Of a stretch of DNA of 33,391 nucleotides, positions 21,239-30,808 are shown piece after piece (position 1 is the first letter of the stretch; every line of letters begins with the position of its first letter). Both the position numbers and the translations under genes were made by a program. Source of the DNA: Candidatus Moranbacteria bacterium UBA4824 (GTDB lineage Bacteria; Patescibacteriota; Minisyncoccia; Moranbacterales; UBA2206); assembly GCA_002400405.1 (NCBI GenBank), contig DHFM01000018.1:1-33391 (forward strand). The letters run 5' to 3'. The notes below the pieces were generated by a model. The model ran no database searches. It saw only the letters and a list, made by a program, of their open reading frames with translations, and was not told the origin of the DNA.

Positions 21239-24200
21239 TTACAACTTCCCACCCGAAATATCAAAAAATCTCTCAAAAAAACTTGTCAGTTTATCCAAAA
21301 CACTTTCTCGCTTCTTACCATAACCCCCATCAGGATCAAAACGAGATGGACGGTTTACCATTATTTTAGTTATCGCCATACCAGTTGTCGCAACATTTCC
21401 ATCTCGAAACGCATTTTTTATAAACTTATAAGTCGCTTCCCGGTCAAGATTTTCATTTTCAATAATTTTTTCCAACTCTTCAACTTTCTTCTTTTCGACA
21501 AATTTCTGCCAATCTTCATCAACAACAGAATATACATCAAGCGAAGTGATAAATTGATTGATAAGATCTTTTTTATTGCGAAGCTCAACACTGGAATCAA
21601 TGGCTTTATTAATATCAACTAATAGCTCTCTATTTTTGATATGATCATCGTGATATCTTTTAATTAGTCCCAAAATATAATCGATATTAATTTCGATTTG
21701 TTTGATAAGTTCCATCTCAAAAACCACATCATCGTTCACATTCTCTTTTTCACTCTCTGCGCCTTTGCGAAATTCATTATACAAATCAATATACATACTA
21801 TGATAATCCTGTATATCACGCTCAGTTAAAATTTCATTTCCTGCAAATTCATCAAAGGTCGTCAAAATATTTCGAACACGCAAAACCGCTCCATATAGCT
21901 TAATGAAATCTTTTTGATTCTGCTCCCCAACTATTCTTTTTCCTACTGGAAATTTCTCCAGAAGTTCGTCTATTAAACTTTTGTAACCACGCACTTCTTT
22001 ATCACCGTCTTTATACCCATTGTAATAATCTCCATAGGCTTTGAGGAGCACGATTCCGCAAGCTTCCTTGTCACCAAAAAGTGCAATGGATTCATTGGTC
22101 GCTTTTTCTAGATTACGAAAACAAACGATGTTTCCAAAAGTTTTCACACTATTTAAAATACGATTAGTTCTGGAAAATGCCTGGAGAAGTCCATGTAAAC
22201 GCAGATTCTTGTCCACCCAAAGAGTGTTTAGCGTTGTCGCATCAAATCCAGTCAAGAACATATTCACCACGATCAAAATGTCTATTTCTCTTTTCTTGAC
22301 CCGTTCACTAACATCTTTATAGTAATTTTGAAACTTATCTGACGATGTGTCATAGGAAGTGCCAAACATCTTGTTGTAATCTGAAATAGCACTTTCCAGA
22401 AAATCGCGCGAGCTGACATCCAGTCCGATGGTGTCCTCGGAATTTTCATCGATCATTCCGTCCAAATCTTCATCATTAACTCCGAAACTAAAAATTGTCG
22501 CTACTTTCAATTTCCTATCGCTTGGCTCCGAAGCTAATTGCTTTTTAAACTCAAGATAATATTTTTTAGCCACATCAATGGACGCGACCGCAAAAATTGA
22601 ATTGAAGCCAGCCAGTCTGCGATCTTGGATTTTGTAAAAACTGTTTCGCTTTGTTTTTTGATCAAAATGTTCTCTGATATACTTTACGATATTTTCCAGT
22701 CGCTCTGGCGCAGACAGAATTGCTTCTCGATCAATGTCTTTCACTTTTTCATCCTCAATGTTTTCCGCCTCATGGACGGTTGAAACATAATCCACCTTAA
22801 ACGGCAAAACATTTTTGTCAGCAATAGCATCCACAATTGTGTAGGTGTGCAATTTTTCTCCAAAGGCCTGTTCGGTAGTTTTGAAATCAATTCTCCCACT
22901 AGATGAAGAATTTGCAGCAAAAATAGGCGTGCCGGTAAAACCGAATAAGTGATATTTTTTGAAGGCTTTAACAATACTCGCATGCATATCGCCGAATTGA
23001 GAGCGATGACATTCATCAAAAATAATCACAATGTGCCCATCAAATATTTCATGTCTATTATTCTTCCCGATAAATTTATCCAATTTCTGAATTGTGGTAA
23101 CAATGATTCTTGAGTTTGAATTTTCCAATTGTTTTTTCAGAATTGCCGTGCTGGTGTTGCTGTTGGCTGCGCCTTTTTCAAATTTGTCATACTCTCGCAT
23201 TGTCTGATAGTCCAAATCTTTGCGATCAACCACAAATAATACTTTGTCTATATGTGACAATTTACTGGCAAGTTGCGCAGTCTTGAAGCTCGTCAAAGTT
23301 TTTCCTGATCCAGTGGTATGCCAAATATATCCGCCAGCTTCCAATGTGCCAAGTTTTTTGTAATTCGTGCTCACTTCTATCCGACTCAAAATCCTTTCCG
23401 TTGCCACGATTTGATATGGTCGCATAGCCAGTAAAAGCCTGTCGGTGGTGAATACGCAATATTTCGTCAAAATATTCAAAATCGCATGCTTAGCAAAAAA
23501 TGTTTTGGCAAAATCAATCAGATCAGTAATTGGTCGATTGGTCGCATCTGCCCACCAACTGGTAAATTCAAAACTATTGCTCGATTTCTTGCCTTTTTTA
23601 ATCTTGCCTTCATTCGATTCTTTGATGTGTTGTGATCTAGTTGTATTGCTGTAATATTTCGTATGCGTTCCGTTGGAAATGACAAAAAGTTGCACATATT
23701 CAAAAAGTCCGGATGCTGCCCAAAAACTTTCTCGTTGGTAGCGATTGATTTGATTGAAGGCTTCTTGGATCGCGACACCACGACGCTTGAGTTCGATGTG
23801 AACCAAAGGCAAACCATTTACCAAAACCGTCACGTCATAGCGATTGGCACGCTGTCCGTCATCGGTCGCATATTGATTGATAACCTGCAAACTATTATTA
23901 TGAATATTTTTCTTATCAATAAGACTAATGGTCTTCCATTGTCCACCGTCTAGGTCACATATCTTTTGATAATCTTCTTGAATAGTAGTGGCTTTCTCTT
24001 CGATGCTTTGATTCGGATTGGCAATCTCACTGGTAAAAAACTTTTCCCACTCGGCATCAGAAAAAGTATAGCCATTTAATTTCTCTAATTGTTGTCGCAA
24101 ATTTTGCACCAACTCATCTTCGGAAGTGATGCACAAATATTCATAGGCTTGTGTTTCCAATTGCTTGATAAAGGCACGCTCAAGCTCGGCTTCACTTTGG

Positions 24201-24304
24201 TAAGAGTTTCCATCACTCACTCGGTCAGCGACTTTTCGATATTCCGCCACCACTGTGCTTTGCGGATTTTCTGCAACTAAATTGTATCTATTGGATTTTT
24301 CCAT
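21239..24304 (-). CDS. hsdR: Type I restriction enzyme R subunit HsdR
   Basis: The 1021-aa protein has the N-terminal PD-(D/E)xK nuclease core (RYDVTVLVNG, then VHIELKRRG, with E171 and K173) and SF2 translocase motifs: Walker A HTTGSGKT (329-336), DECH at 430-433 and FGFTGTPIF. Later helicase motifs include FLTGFDATTLNTLWVDK and LLQAFSRTNR. It is the ATP-dependent translocating and cleaving subunit, working with HsdM and HsdS encoded upstream. Its length is normal for the family and no frameshift is visible. It is separated from hsdS by an AlbA_2/ATPase gene. Confidence 0.96.
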   Translation of the reverse strand: MEKSNRYNLVAENPQSTVVAEYRKVADRVSDGNSYQSEAELERAFIKQLETQAYEYLCITSEDELVQNLRQQLEKLNGYTFSDAEWEKFFTSEIANPNQSIEEKATTIQEDYQKICDLDGGQWKTISLIDKKNIHNNSLQVINQYATDDGQRANRYDVTVLVNGLPLVHIELKRRGVAIQEAFNQINRYQRESFWAASGLFEYVQLFVISNGTHTKYYSNTTRSQHIKESNEGKIKKGKKSSNSFEFTSWWADATNRPITDLIDFAKTFFAKHAILNILTKYCVFTTDRLLLAMRPYQIVATERILSRIEVSTNYKKLGTLEAGGYIWHTTGSGKTLTSFKTAQLASKLSHIDKVLFVVDRKDLDYQTMREYDKFEKGAANSNTSTAILKKQLENSNSRIIVTTIQKLDKFIGKNNRHEIFDGHIVIIFDECHRSQFGDMHASIVKAFKKYHLFGFTGTPIFAANSSSSGRIDFKTTEQAFGEKLHTYTIVDAIADKNVLPFKVDYVSTVHEAENIEDEKVKDIDREAILSAPERLENIVKYIREHFDQKTKRNSFYKIQDRRLAGFNSIFAVASIDVAKKYYLEFKKQLASEPSDRKLKVATIFSFGVNDEDLDGMIDENSEDTIGLDVSSRDFLESAISDYNKMFGTSYDTSSDKFQNYYKDVSERVKKREIDILIVVNMFLTGFDATTLNTLWVDKNLRLHGLLQAFSRTNRILNSVKTFGNIVCFRNLEKATNESIALFGDKEACGIVLLKAYGDYYNGYKDGDKEVRGYKSLIDELLEKFPVGKRIVGEQNQKDFIKLYGAVLRVRNILTTFDEFAGNEILTERDIQDYHSMYIDLYNEFRKGAESEKENVNDDVVFEMELIKQIEINIDYILGLIKRYHDDHIKNRELLVDINKAIDSSVELRNKKDLINQFITSLDVYSVVDEDWQKFVEKKKVEELEKIIENENLDREATYKFIKNAFRDGNVATTGMAITKIMVNRPSRFDPDGGYGKKRESVLDKLTSFFERFFDISGGKL

Positions 24305-24364
24305 AATATTTTATACTCTGTTAAATTATTACTTTTAAGGCTTATAATGAGAACTTATTCACCA

Positions 24365-24400
24365 AGTTTATCTAAAAGTTTGTCTAAAAGTCTATCTAAA
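24365..24400. repeat. Three tandem copies of a 12-bp unit upstream of hsdR
   Basis: AGTTTATCTAAA, AGTTTGTCTAAA and AGTCTATCTAAA follow each other without spacing in the 121-bp gap before hsdR. They lie about 60-95 bp upstream of the hsdR start and could be protein-binding sites, or reflect slippage. Confidence 0.7.
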
Positions 24401-24425
24401 AAAATAATACAAGCGCATATATTAG

Positions 24426-26084
24426 TTAAACTTTTATCCATTTTGGATATCTGCCAGTGCCTTGGTTTACAATGGTTCTATCCCTTTTAGACATCGCGTA
24501 AACTATATTTCTTATTTTGGTTTTCTTTTGCTGTTCATCTAAAATATTGGGAAGTATGTCTAAAATTAATTTATCAATATCCGCCTTAGAAGCCTCTTTG
24601 TATTTTTCAAGATACTCAAGAATCATTTTTTTATAATGGTCATCCTTAAATCCTCTCATTTTTATATATTCACTTCTCTCTCCTGTCTTAATGGCCACTT
24701 TTGAGGAAATATAAAAGTTTGGGTTTCTTCCCTCTATTAAATTATGTTTTTTAAGCTCTGCAATTTCGTCAATATTTATTTTTTTTCGTTTCTGAACCTT
24801 ATCAAGGGCCATTATTATTTTAAGATCAAGATTTGGTATCTGAATAAGTTTTCTGGCATACTGCACATCAAGAACTTTGCCTACAATAGTAAGCTTAACT
24901 TTTCCGCTGGTTAAATCATAATCAGGCAAAGGAAAAAGTTTATTTTTTTGAGACATGAACATCTTTTTTATTCCGCTACCTATCGTATCAATCATATTCA
25001 CATTAACCATAGCGTCGGCAAGAAATTTATTTCTGTAAAACTCCGAGGGCGAATCAGCCTCAATGACATTTTCAACTGTTCCTGGTATAAAAGAACCGAG
25101 GTTGGAAAAAATCAAACTGTCATCTTCATTTTCAACAACATTAATTTTACCACCAAGCTCATAGTCCTGGTGGGCAATACAATTGTTGACCGCTTCACGA
25201 ATAGTTTGCGGATCATATCTATCAATTTCATCAGGAAATAATGTCTTATCAGAGATATATCTGTATCTTAAATTTCTTATTTTTTTATAAACGTTATCAA
25301 CCGCTAAAATAAAGGGGCAACTAAAATGTTCGTAATCTTTTTCTATGCCATCCTTATCTTTTAAGATCCATGAAATTTTTGCGCACGCCGGATTTATAAA
25401 ATGCTCTGATTCGGATTTTCCCAATAAAACAATGGTTGTTTTTGTAATTTTACTATTGACTGTTATCTTTGCTTTGTTTAAAAAGACTTCATCACTCCAA
25501 GCTACAATATCGCTAGGATCAATGGATTGATTTTTGCGACTGAATCCTTCCCTCGCCATATTTATAGCTACTGGATCCAAATCTTTGATTGTTGCACCTT
25601 CACAAATTTCAGCGCTCCAGTCTCTCAGCTTAGCTTGCGCGCGAATTCTTTCTATTTTTTCTATACTCAATGGAGCCATGTCCTCATTATCTCTCGCATA
25701 GTAATGACCTTTCCAAGCAATCGGAATACCCTTCGGAGCTGCTGGAATTTCAAATAAAATAATTCTTTGGCCATTTTTTTCAGTTTCATAAATTTCCACA
25801 AAAGATATTCCTGTAGTAATATGTTTTGCTAATTCCGATTTCAAGCTATTTAATTTTATTGAGTCTTTTCGATAGTTTGTTCCGACAATCGTCTTATCAT
25901 TTTTTATGCCGAAAACCAGCCAAGCTGATTTTTTATCCTTCAAATTAGCTTCGTTACTAAGCGCGCTAAAATATTTTCCGAGCTTTCTAGAATCGAAATC
26001 ATTTTTAGCTTCTTTCCATTCAACCACTTCATTTTCTGCTGGAAGCGAAAGAATTTCATTAAGTTTTTCGTTTATATTTTCCAT
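24426..26084 (-). CDS. AlbA_2 (Schlafen-like) / HATPase domain protein, copy 2
   Basis: The 552-aa protein begins with an AlbA_2-type domain (ENEVVEWKEAKNDFDSRKLG, then SAWLVFGIKN, about residues 17-130). A GHKL-type ATPase region follows with a Bergerat-like N box (REAVNNCIAHQDYELGG) and a GSFIPG loop, then a C-terminal wing of about 150 aa. The family is described as putative DNA- or RNA-binding regulators, often in defence islands. It lies between hsdS and hsdR, an unusual place, and a second family member is encoded at 30809-32227. A long perfect inverted repeat precedes it and may be its operator. Confidence 0.82.
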   Translation of the reverse strand: MENINEKLNEILSLPAENEVVEWKEAKNDFDSRKLGKYFSALSNEANLKDKKSAWLVFGIKNDKTIVGTNYRKDSIKLNSLKSELAKHITTGISFVEIYETEKNGQRIILFEIPAAPKGIPIAWKGHYYARDNEDMAPLSIEKIERIRAQAKLRDWSAEICEGATIKDLDPVAINMAREGFSRKNQSIDPSDIVAWSDEVFLNKAKITVNSKITKTTIVLLGKSESEHFINPACAKISWILKDKDGIEKDYEHFSCPFILAVDNVYKKIRNLRYRYISDKTLFPDEIDRYDPQTIREAVNNCIAHQDYELGGKINVVENEDDSLIFSNLGSFIPGTVENVIEADSPSEFYRNKFLADAMVNVNMIDTIGSGIKKMFMSQKNKLFPLPDYDLTSGKVKLTIVGKVLDVQYARKLIQIPNLDLKIIMALDKVQKRKKINIDEIAELKKHNLIEGRNPNFYISSKVAIKTGERSEYIKMRGFKDDHYKKMILEYLEKYKEASKADIDKLILDILPNILDEQQKKTKIRNIVYAMSKRDRTIVNQGTGRYPKWIKV

Positions 26085-26112
26085 TATTTATCTATCTTAA
26101 AATTATTACATT

Positions 26113-26154
26113 TCCCTGTAGAGCGTATTATTGTCAATATACGCTCTACAGGGA
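26113..26154. promoter_or_regulatory. Perfect 16-bp inverted repeat between hsdS and the AlbA_2 gene
   Basis: TCCCTGTAGAGCGTAT (26113-26128) is exactly inverted at 26139-26154 with a 10-nt loop. There is no T run, so an operator for the downstream gene is more likely than a terminator. TTGACA occurs in the loop on minus, but without a matching -10 at normal spacing. Confidence 0.6.
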
Positions 26155-26166
26155 GTTTATCGATGT

Positions 26167-27366
26167 TTATGCCTTAATTTGCCCATCTAGCGGAGCAAAT
26201 GTCAAAAGTTTCCCTCGGTAATATTCATACTGCTGTCTGCGAGCTTTGAGTTCGGCAGGCAGACCAATTGAAATGTCATTTACTAAGGCGTCGAATTTGT
26301 CGAGAATTGAAACTATTCTTTCTTGTTCGATCAATGACGGGACTGGAATTTTATAGCCCTTAACTGTGCTATCTGTTATTGCAGGATAACTTGCGCCTCT
26401 TTGATTATCTTCCACATATTTATAAAATTTTGAAAGTCCAAGTTGATAATAAATATAATTTGTTAAAACTTTACTTATATCTGGTCGCAATACACAAAAT
26501 CCAGTACTACAAATTTGTTCATTGTATTTAGTGGGAATTAAACAAAAACGTTTAAGCATTGGTCTTGTTGTACCAAATATAATATCCCCTGTTTTTACTA
26601 TTTTTTGTGCTCGACTTGGTGCTGTTTCATTATCTATAGTTACAGTTTCTGTAATTATATGCTTCTCCCTATTCACTGACGATAAATCGATATACTTAAA
26701 TAATTTATCTTTATTATCTGCCCATTTTATATTTTGAGTGTCCAAACATAATTCACCAATCGAAATCAGTTGCGCCACAGTAATACCATTTATTGTTAAT
26801 AGTTCCTCCCTATAATACTCATACTGCTTCTTTCTTGCTTCTAGCTCTGCTTCTAGCTCTGCTTCTAGCTCTGTAAAACTATCAAGAATTTTGACAATTT
26901 CTTCTTGGATAGCGAGAGGTGGGATGGGGATTTTTATTTTTGCAACAACATTACTCATCAATTTTGGATTACCCATGCCAGCATTAACATAACTTTTCAT
27001 TTCAACATCTAAAATATAATAAACAAATTTTGGATTAATATTTTCATTTTTTACTTTTAATAATCCACAAACATTTGTAATACTAAATTTTTCATTTCTA
27101 TAAAAAATAGTCCCGGCGTTAGCACCATCAGTTGTCCAAGTTAAATACTCACCATCAAAATCATATGTTTTTATTTTTCCAATTTCACCATTTTTTGCGG
27201 TCTGAGATGAATAAACAGGAAATTCACCATTATTTTCTTTTAAATAATCTTTTGACATTACTCTTCCACGAGATATTTCAAAAATTTTTCCCAACTCAAT
27301 AAACTCCACCCCCTTTGGGCATAGATCAGCTATTAGTTTTTCAATTTTTGATTGGTGTTTTGTCAT
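26167..27366 (-). CDS. hsdS: Type I restriction enzyme specificity subunit HsdS
   Basis: Two target-recognition domains (about residues 20-150 and 205-345) are each followed by a helical spacer. The first spacer is QEEIVKILDSF with a (LEAE) repeat and RKKQYEYYREELL. The second is QERIVSILDKF with ARRQQYEYYRGKLL, a typical duplicated organisation. It fixes the DNA sequence recognised by the HsdMS methylase and HsdR nuclease. I prefer the ATG at 27366, which avoids overlapping the upstream gene; the frame is open to 27387. The first spacer contains three identical 12-bp units that could vary in number. Confidence 0.95.
   Translation of the reverse strand: MTKHQSKIEKLIADLCPKGVEFIELGKIFEISRGRVMSKDYLKENNGEFPVYSSQTAKNGEIGKIKTYDFDGEYLTWTTDGANAGTIFYRNEKFSITNVCGLLKVKNENINPKFVYYILDVEMKSYVNAGMGNPKLMSNVVAKIKIPIPPLAIQEEIVKILDSFTELEAELEAELEARKKQYEYYREELLTINGITVAQLISIGELCLDTQNIKWADNKDKLFKYIDLSSVNREKHIITETVTIDNETAPSRAQKIVKTGDIIFGTTRPMLKRFCLIPTKYNEQICSTGFCVLRPDISKVLTNYIYYQLGLSKFYKYVEDNQRGASYPAITDSTVKGYKIPVPSLIEQERIVSILDKFDALVNDISIGLPAELKARRQQYEYYRGKLLTFAPLDGQIKA
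26837..26872 (-). repeat. Three exact 12-bp tandem repeats in the HsdS central spacer
   Basis: GCTTCTAGCTCT (plus strand) repeats three times without interruption, coding for a tetrad repeat E-L-E-A. In the EcoR124I family, two versus three copies of a four-residue repeat at this place change the recognition-site spacer length. Confidence 0.9.
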
Positions 27367-27370
27367 GAAT

Positions 27371-28471
27371 TTAAAACGGCACATCACTTATATCCACAGC
27401 GCCTTGCAAATTACCACTCATTTGATCCTTCTTCCTCAATAGCGTGATATTATTTTTTTGCTTGAAGATATTCCAAATTTCATCCCCAATATTCTCAATA
27501 ATACTCATTGCAAAACCTTTGTTTTTTTCATCTTCAAGTAAAAGGTTTAAATTCACATACCAAGAATTATATACTTGAGGATTTGAAATACTCGCCTTAA
27601 TAATTTTTTCAAAATCAGAATAATCCAAATGATTTTTATGTTTCAATAATTCCTGAAAATTAACACCCGCAACTGACCATGAATGACTTTCGCAAAATTT
27701 TTCTATCGCATTATTCCGAATAATTTGATTTTCTGCTCTCTCTATCCCTTTAATGTCTAACTTAAAAATATCACCAAGACATTTTATGCTTTTTCTATAA
27801 ATTACTTTTATCTTTGTATTGATATTTGATAATTCATTTAGTAAAAAAGGGTTAAAATCTAAACTGCCCCAAGTTTTATCATCTGCTATAAAATAAATTT
27901 CAATTTTTTCAGTTTTATTGCTCTCTTCTTGCTTTGTTTTTAGAAAATCCAAAAAAGATTCCCAAATTATTGCATCGGTTAATTTGCTTTTATCGTAAGG
28001 AGGATTATTTTTTTTATTTCTAATATCAGCCACATTCAAAATATCAACAGTCGTATCAATGAGAGTTGCATTTTGTTTTAATTTATTGAAATTTTTATTT
28101 GCCTCACTAGCACTATCTCTGTATCTATATTTAATACTTTTTAACTCCTTCTTCTTGTTTTTCTCTTCTTTATCTATGTCTTTTTTTAATATTTTCACTA
28201 TTTTATCAAAACCACTCAAATCTGAGATTTTCTTTTCAACTCCTTGCTTATAATTATCAAATTTTTTTTCTCTATCGCTGACTTCATTCACATACCATCT
28301 TTCTAAATGATTTCTCTCTACCTCATCTCTCACTTGCTCAGGTAATATTAAAATCAGCTTGTCATTGTCTAATAATTTCATAATTATATCAACCACGTCG
28401 TCAGAAAAAGTACTATTTTCATTAAATAGATATTTATATATATTTGTGTCAATAAATAAATATTTTTTCAT
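27371..28471 (-). CDS. PIN-like nuclease domain protein (DUF4935-type)
   Basis: The N-terminus MKKYLFIDTNIYKYLF carries the first catalytic Asp of PIN domains (D12 counted from the upstream start codon). EQVRDEVER, LTDAIIWESF (D170) and FIADDKTWGS (D201/D202) supply the other acidic residues expected. The C-terminal 150 aa is unfamiliar. The family comprises Mg-dependent ribonucleases, often toxins or effectors. It sits between a GIY-YIG gene and hsdS, and its ATG at 28483 or 28471 overlaps or nearly touches the preceding stop, so it is co-translated within the restriction operon. A defence effector role is inferred. Confidence 0.72.
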   Translation of the reverse strand: MKKYLFIDTNIYKYLFNENSTFSDDVVDIIMKLLDNDKLILILPEQVRDEVERNHLERWYVNEVSDREKKFDNYKQGVEKKISDLSGFDKIVKILKKDIDKEEKNKKKELKSIKYRYRDSASEANKNFNKLKQNATLIDTTVDILNVADIRNKKNNPPYDKSKLTDAIIWESFLDFLKTKQEESNKTEKIEIYFIADDKTWGSLDFNPFLLNELSNINTKIKVIYRKSIKCLGDIFKLDIKGIERAENQIIRNNAIEKFCESHSWSVAGVNFQELLKHKNHLDYSDFEKIIKASISNPQVYNSWYVNLNLLLEDEKNKGFAMSIIENIGDEIWNIFKQKNNITLLRKKDQMSGNLQGAVDISDVPF

Positions 28472-28475
28472 AAAA

Positions 28476-28808
28476 TTATCCATTACAAGGCGGATTGTAT
28501 TGCTGGATTATGAGACTCTCAATTAATAATCTGGCACTTTGATTATCCTCTTTATGAATATACAAAGCATTGTTTTTCACATACCTCCTCCAGCAATCCT
28601 TCTTATGATGATTATAAAGTCTCTGATTGATATCGTCTGTTTGTCCAACATATATTATTTTTCTTCCATAACTAGTGACTTGAATAATTGTATAAACACA
28701 GGCAAATGTATCTTTAAAACTCTTATTAAAATCATACTGTCCTGCAAAAACTAGGTCATGCGCTTGATTTTGGAAATTGACTTTTATTGTAATGTTTTCA
28801 TTCATCAT
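28476..28808 (-). CDS. GIY-YIG nuclease-like protein
   Basis: The 110-aa single-domain protein shows the GIY-YIG core as VYTI (Y39) and IIYVGQTDDINQRLYNHHKK (Y53, R63). It also has the catalytic Glu in LLIESLIIQQYNPPCN (E97) and the usual Asn after it. The first motif reads VYT rather than GIY. The domain is found in endonucleases of mobile elements and repair. Here it starts 12 bp after the hsdM stop and leads straight into the PIN gene, so it is part of the restriction operon. Whether it cleaves DNA is unknown. Confidence 0.85.
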   Translation of the reverse strand: MMNENITIKVNFQNQAHDLVFAGQYDFNKSFKDTFACVYTIIQVTSYGRKIIYVGQTDDINQRLYNHHKKDCWRRYVKNNALYIHKEDNQSARLLIESLIIQQYNPPCNG

Positions 28809-28820
28809 AAACTTCTTTTT

Positions 28821-30407
28821 TTAATTTTCTTCAATATCCCCAACAATCTCATCAATCGCCACCCGGAGTTCACTCTGCCTTGCCACAATCCGCTCAATTT
28901 CCTTATTGAGCACTTTTATATCAACCACCTCTCGCATATCCTCCGCCACCACATAACTCGACACCGCAATATTATAATCATTCTCGGCAATGGTGTTATT
29001 GTCGACCAGTTTTGCAAAATAATCTTCATCTTTATGTTCAATAAACGCATCAAGAATTCTCTTGCGATTGGCTTCGCTTAATTTGTTCTTATTCCCCCCT
29101 CGCACAAATTCTTTTGATGCATCGATAAACAAAGTCTTGTTTTCTGTCTTGCTTTTTTTGAGAACAATAACGCAAGTTGCAATAGTGGTTCCGAAGAAAA
29201 GATCTGGTGGTAACTGAATAACCGCATCCACATAATTATTATCAACCAAATACTTGCGAATCTTTTGCTCTGCTCCAGAGCGATACAGAACTCCCGGAAA
29301 CTCAACAATCGCTGCCGTTCCACTGGTAGAAAGCCACGAAAGCATGTGCATAGTGAACGCCAAATCCGCTTTACTTTTTGGCGCCAAAACTCCCGCTGGA
29401 GAAAAACGAGGATCATTGATGATAAGAGGATTGGCATCGCCATCCCATTTGATTGAATACGGCGGATTGGAAACGATGGCGTCGAAAGGTTCATCATCCC
29501 AATGTTTCGGATCGGTGAGTGTGTCGCCATGAGCCACATCAAAATTGTTGTAATTGATATCATGCAAAAACATATTAATGCGACACAGATTGTAGGTCGT
29601 CAGATTTATCTCCTGCCCATAAAAACCCTGCCTCACATTCTCCTTGCCCAGCACTTTGGCAAATTTCAAGAGAAGCGAGCCGGACCCACAGCAAGGATCA
29701 TACACCTTGTTCACTTCTTTTTTACCCACGGTGGTAATTTCCGCCAGCAACTCGCTCACTTCCTGCGGAGTATAGAACTCTCCCCCAGACTTACCAGCAT
29801 TAGATGCATACATTGCCATCAAATATTCATATGCATCGCCAAAGGCATCAATAGTATTATCAGCGTATTCTCCCAAACGAAGATCACCAATCGCTTCGAG
29901 AAGCTTTGCGATTCTTTGATTTCTTTTTTCTACAGTTTGACCAAGCTTGTTAGAGTTTACATCCAAATCATCAAACAATCCTTTCAAATCATCCTCGCTT
30001 TCAAATCCTTTGGCGGAATTTTCGATATTATTAAAAATTTTAGAAAGTGTTTCGTTGAGATTCTCATCATTGCGGGCATTCTTGCAAACATTCACAAAAA
30101 GTTCACTTGGCAGAATATAGAAGCCTTTATTAATTATGGTTTCGCTACGACCAAATTCCGCTTCTTTGTCGCTTAGTTTTACATAGTCAAATTGTTCCTG
30201 CCCGGAAACACGCCTCTCGTCTTCATTAATAAAACTAGTCAGATTTTCACTGATAAAACGATAAAACAAAATACCCAAAACATACTGCTTGAAATCCCAG
30301 CCATCAACGCTCCCGCGCAGATCATTAGCAATCTGCCAAATAGCCCGATGCAACTCTGATCGCTCTTGTTCTTTAGTCGTATTTTGATTTGTGATTTTAT
30401 TTGCCAT
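28821..30407 (-). CDS. hsdM: Type I DNA methyltransferase subunit HsdM
   Basis: The 528-aa protein has the helical N-terminal HsdM_N domain (ELHRAIWQIANDLRGSVDGW, about 18-37). An SAM-binding motif I, DPCCGSG, is at 237-243 and the N6-adenine catalytic NPPY at 314-317. FYTPQEVSELL at 211 and FPGVLYRSGAEQKIRKYL are typical family landmarks. It methylates adenine in the HsdS-specified site and is also required for restriction. It is the first gene of the restriction cluster. The leader has no Shine-Dalgarno, and a possible -10 TATGAT lies about 50 bp upstream. Confidence 0.96.
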   Translation of the reverse strand: MANKITNQNTTKEQERSELHRAIWQIANDLRGSVDGWDFKQYVLGILFYRFISENLTSFINEDERRVSGQEQFDYVKLSDKEAEFGRSETIINKGFYILPSELFVNVCKNARNDENLNETLSKIFNNIENSAKGFESEDDLKGLFDDLDVNSNKLGQTVEKRNQRIAKLLEAIGDLRLGEYADNTIDAFGDAYEYLMAMYASNAGKSGGEFYTPQEVSELLAEITTVGKKEVNKVYDPCCGSGSLLLKFAKVLGKENVRQGFYGQEINLTTYNLCRINMFLHDINYNNFDVAHGDTLTDPKHWDDEPFDAIVSNPPYSIKWDGDANPLIINDPRFSPAGVLAPKSKADLAFTMHMLSWLSTSGTAAIVEFPGVLYRSGAEQKIRKYLVDNNYVDAVIQLPPDLFFGTTIATCVIVLKKSKTENKTLFIDASKEFVRGGNKNKLSEANRKRILDAFIEHKDEDYFAKLVDNNTIAENDYNIAVSSYVVAEDMREVVDIKVLNKEIERIVARQSELRVAIDEIVGDIEEN

Positions 30408-30808
30408 ATTTTTTATTTCTTTTCTAATTTAAAATAGATTGACATTTCAATATATCATACCTCCATTCTACCCCTTTTCCCCATTCTTGCCCAATCCAAC
30501 CGGTTTTTAGCCTAAATCAAAAACTTATTCAAAATATCATCATTTAATCCTTTTTCAATGTTTCCTTTAAAATCCTTTAAAAAGCCATACAATCATAAAT
30601 CTCTTATTTAAGCCATTTTTTTACATTACGGTTAATTCGTCTAATTTCGTCTAAACTCTTACAATTTCTATATAGTCTAAAGCCCCTATTTTAAGCCATT
30701 TTCCAATGTTTCTATTAATTGCTTCTAATTGCTTCTAATTCATATAACCACTTAATTACTTAAAAAACCTTTATTCTTAGCACTTTTCACATTCTCTTCT
30801 GTTTGCTT
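30408..30808 (-). other. Gene-free stretch with short repeats and decayed coding remnants
   Basis: These 401 bp hold no intact ORF. On minus, two related segments give LDEIRRINRNVKKWLK and INRNIGKWLKIGALDYIEIV in broken frames, and a third near hsdM reads TGWIGQEWGKGVEWRYDI before a stop. The DNA also shows period-10 words (TTAGAAGCAATTAGAAGCAA; TTAGACGAAATTAGACGAA). It looks like an eroded gene or repeat array. The hsdM promoter must also lie here. Confidence 0.4.

Noticed and set aside
24365..24400. CRISPR array
   Set aside because: Units are 12 bp with no spacers; neither this nor the hsdS repeat has CRISPR geometry, and no cas gene is present.
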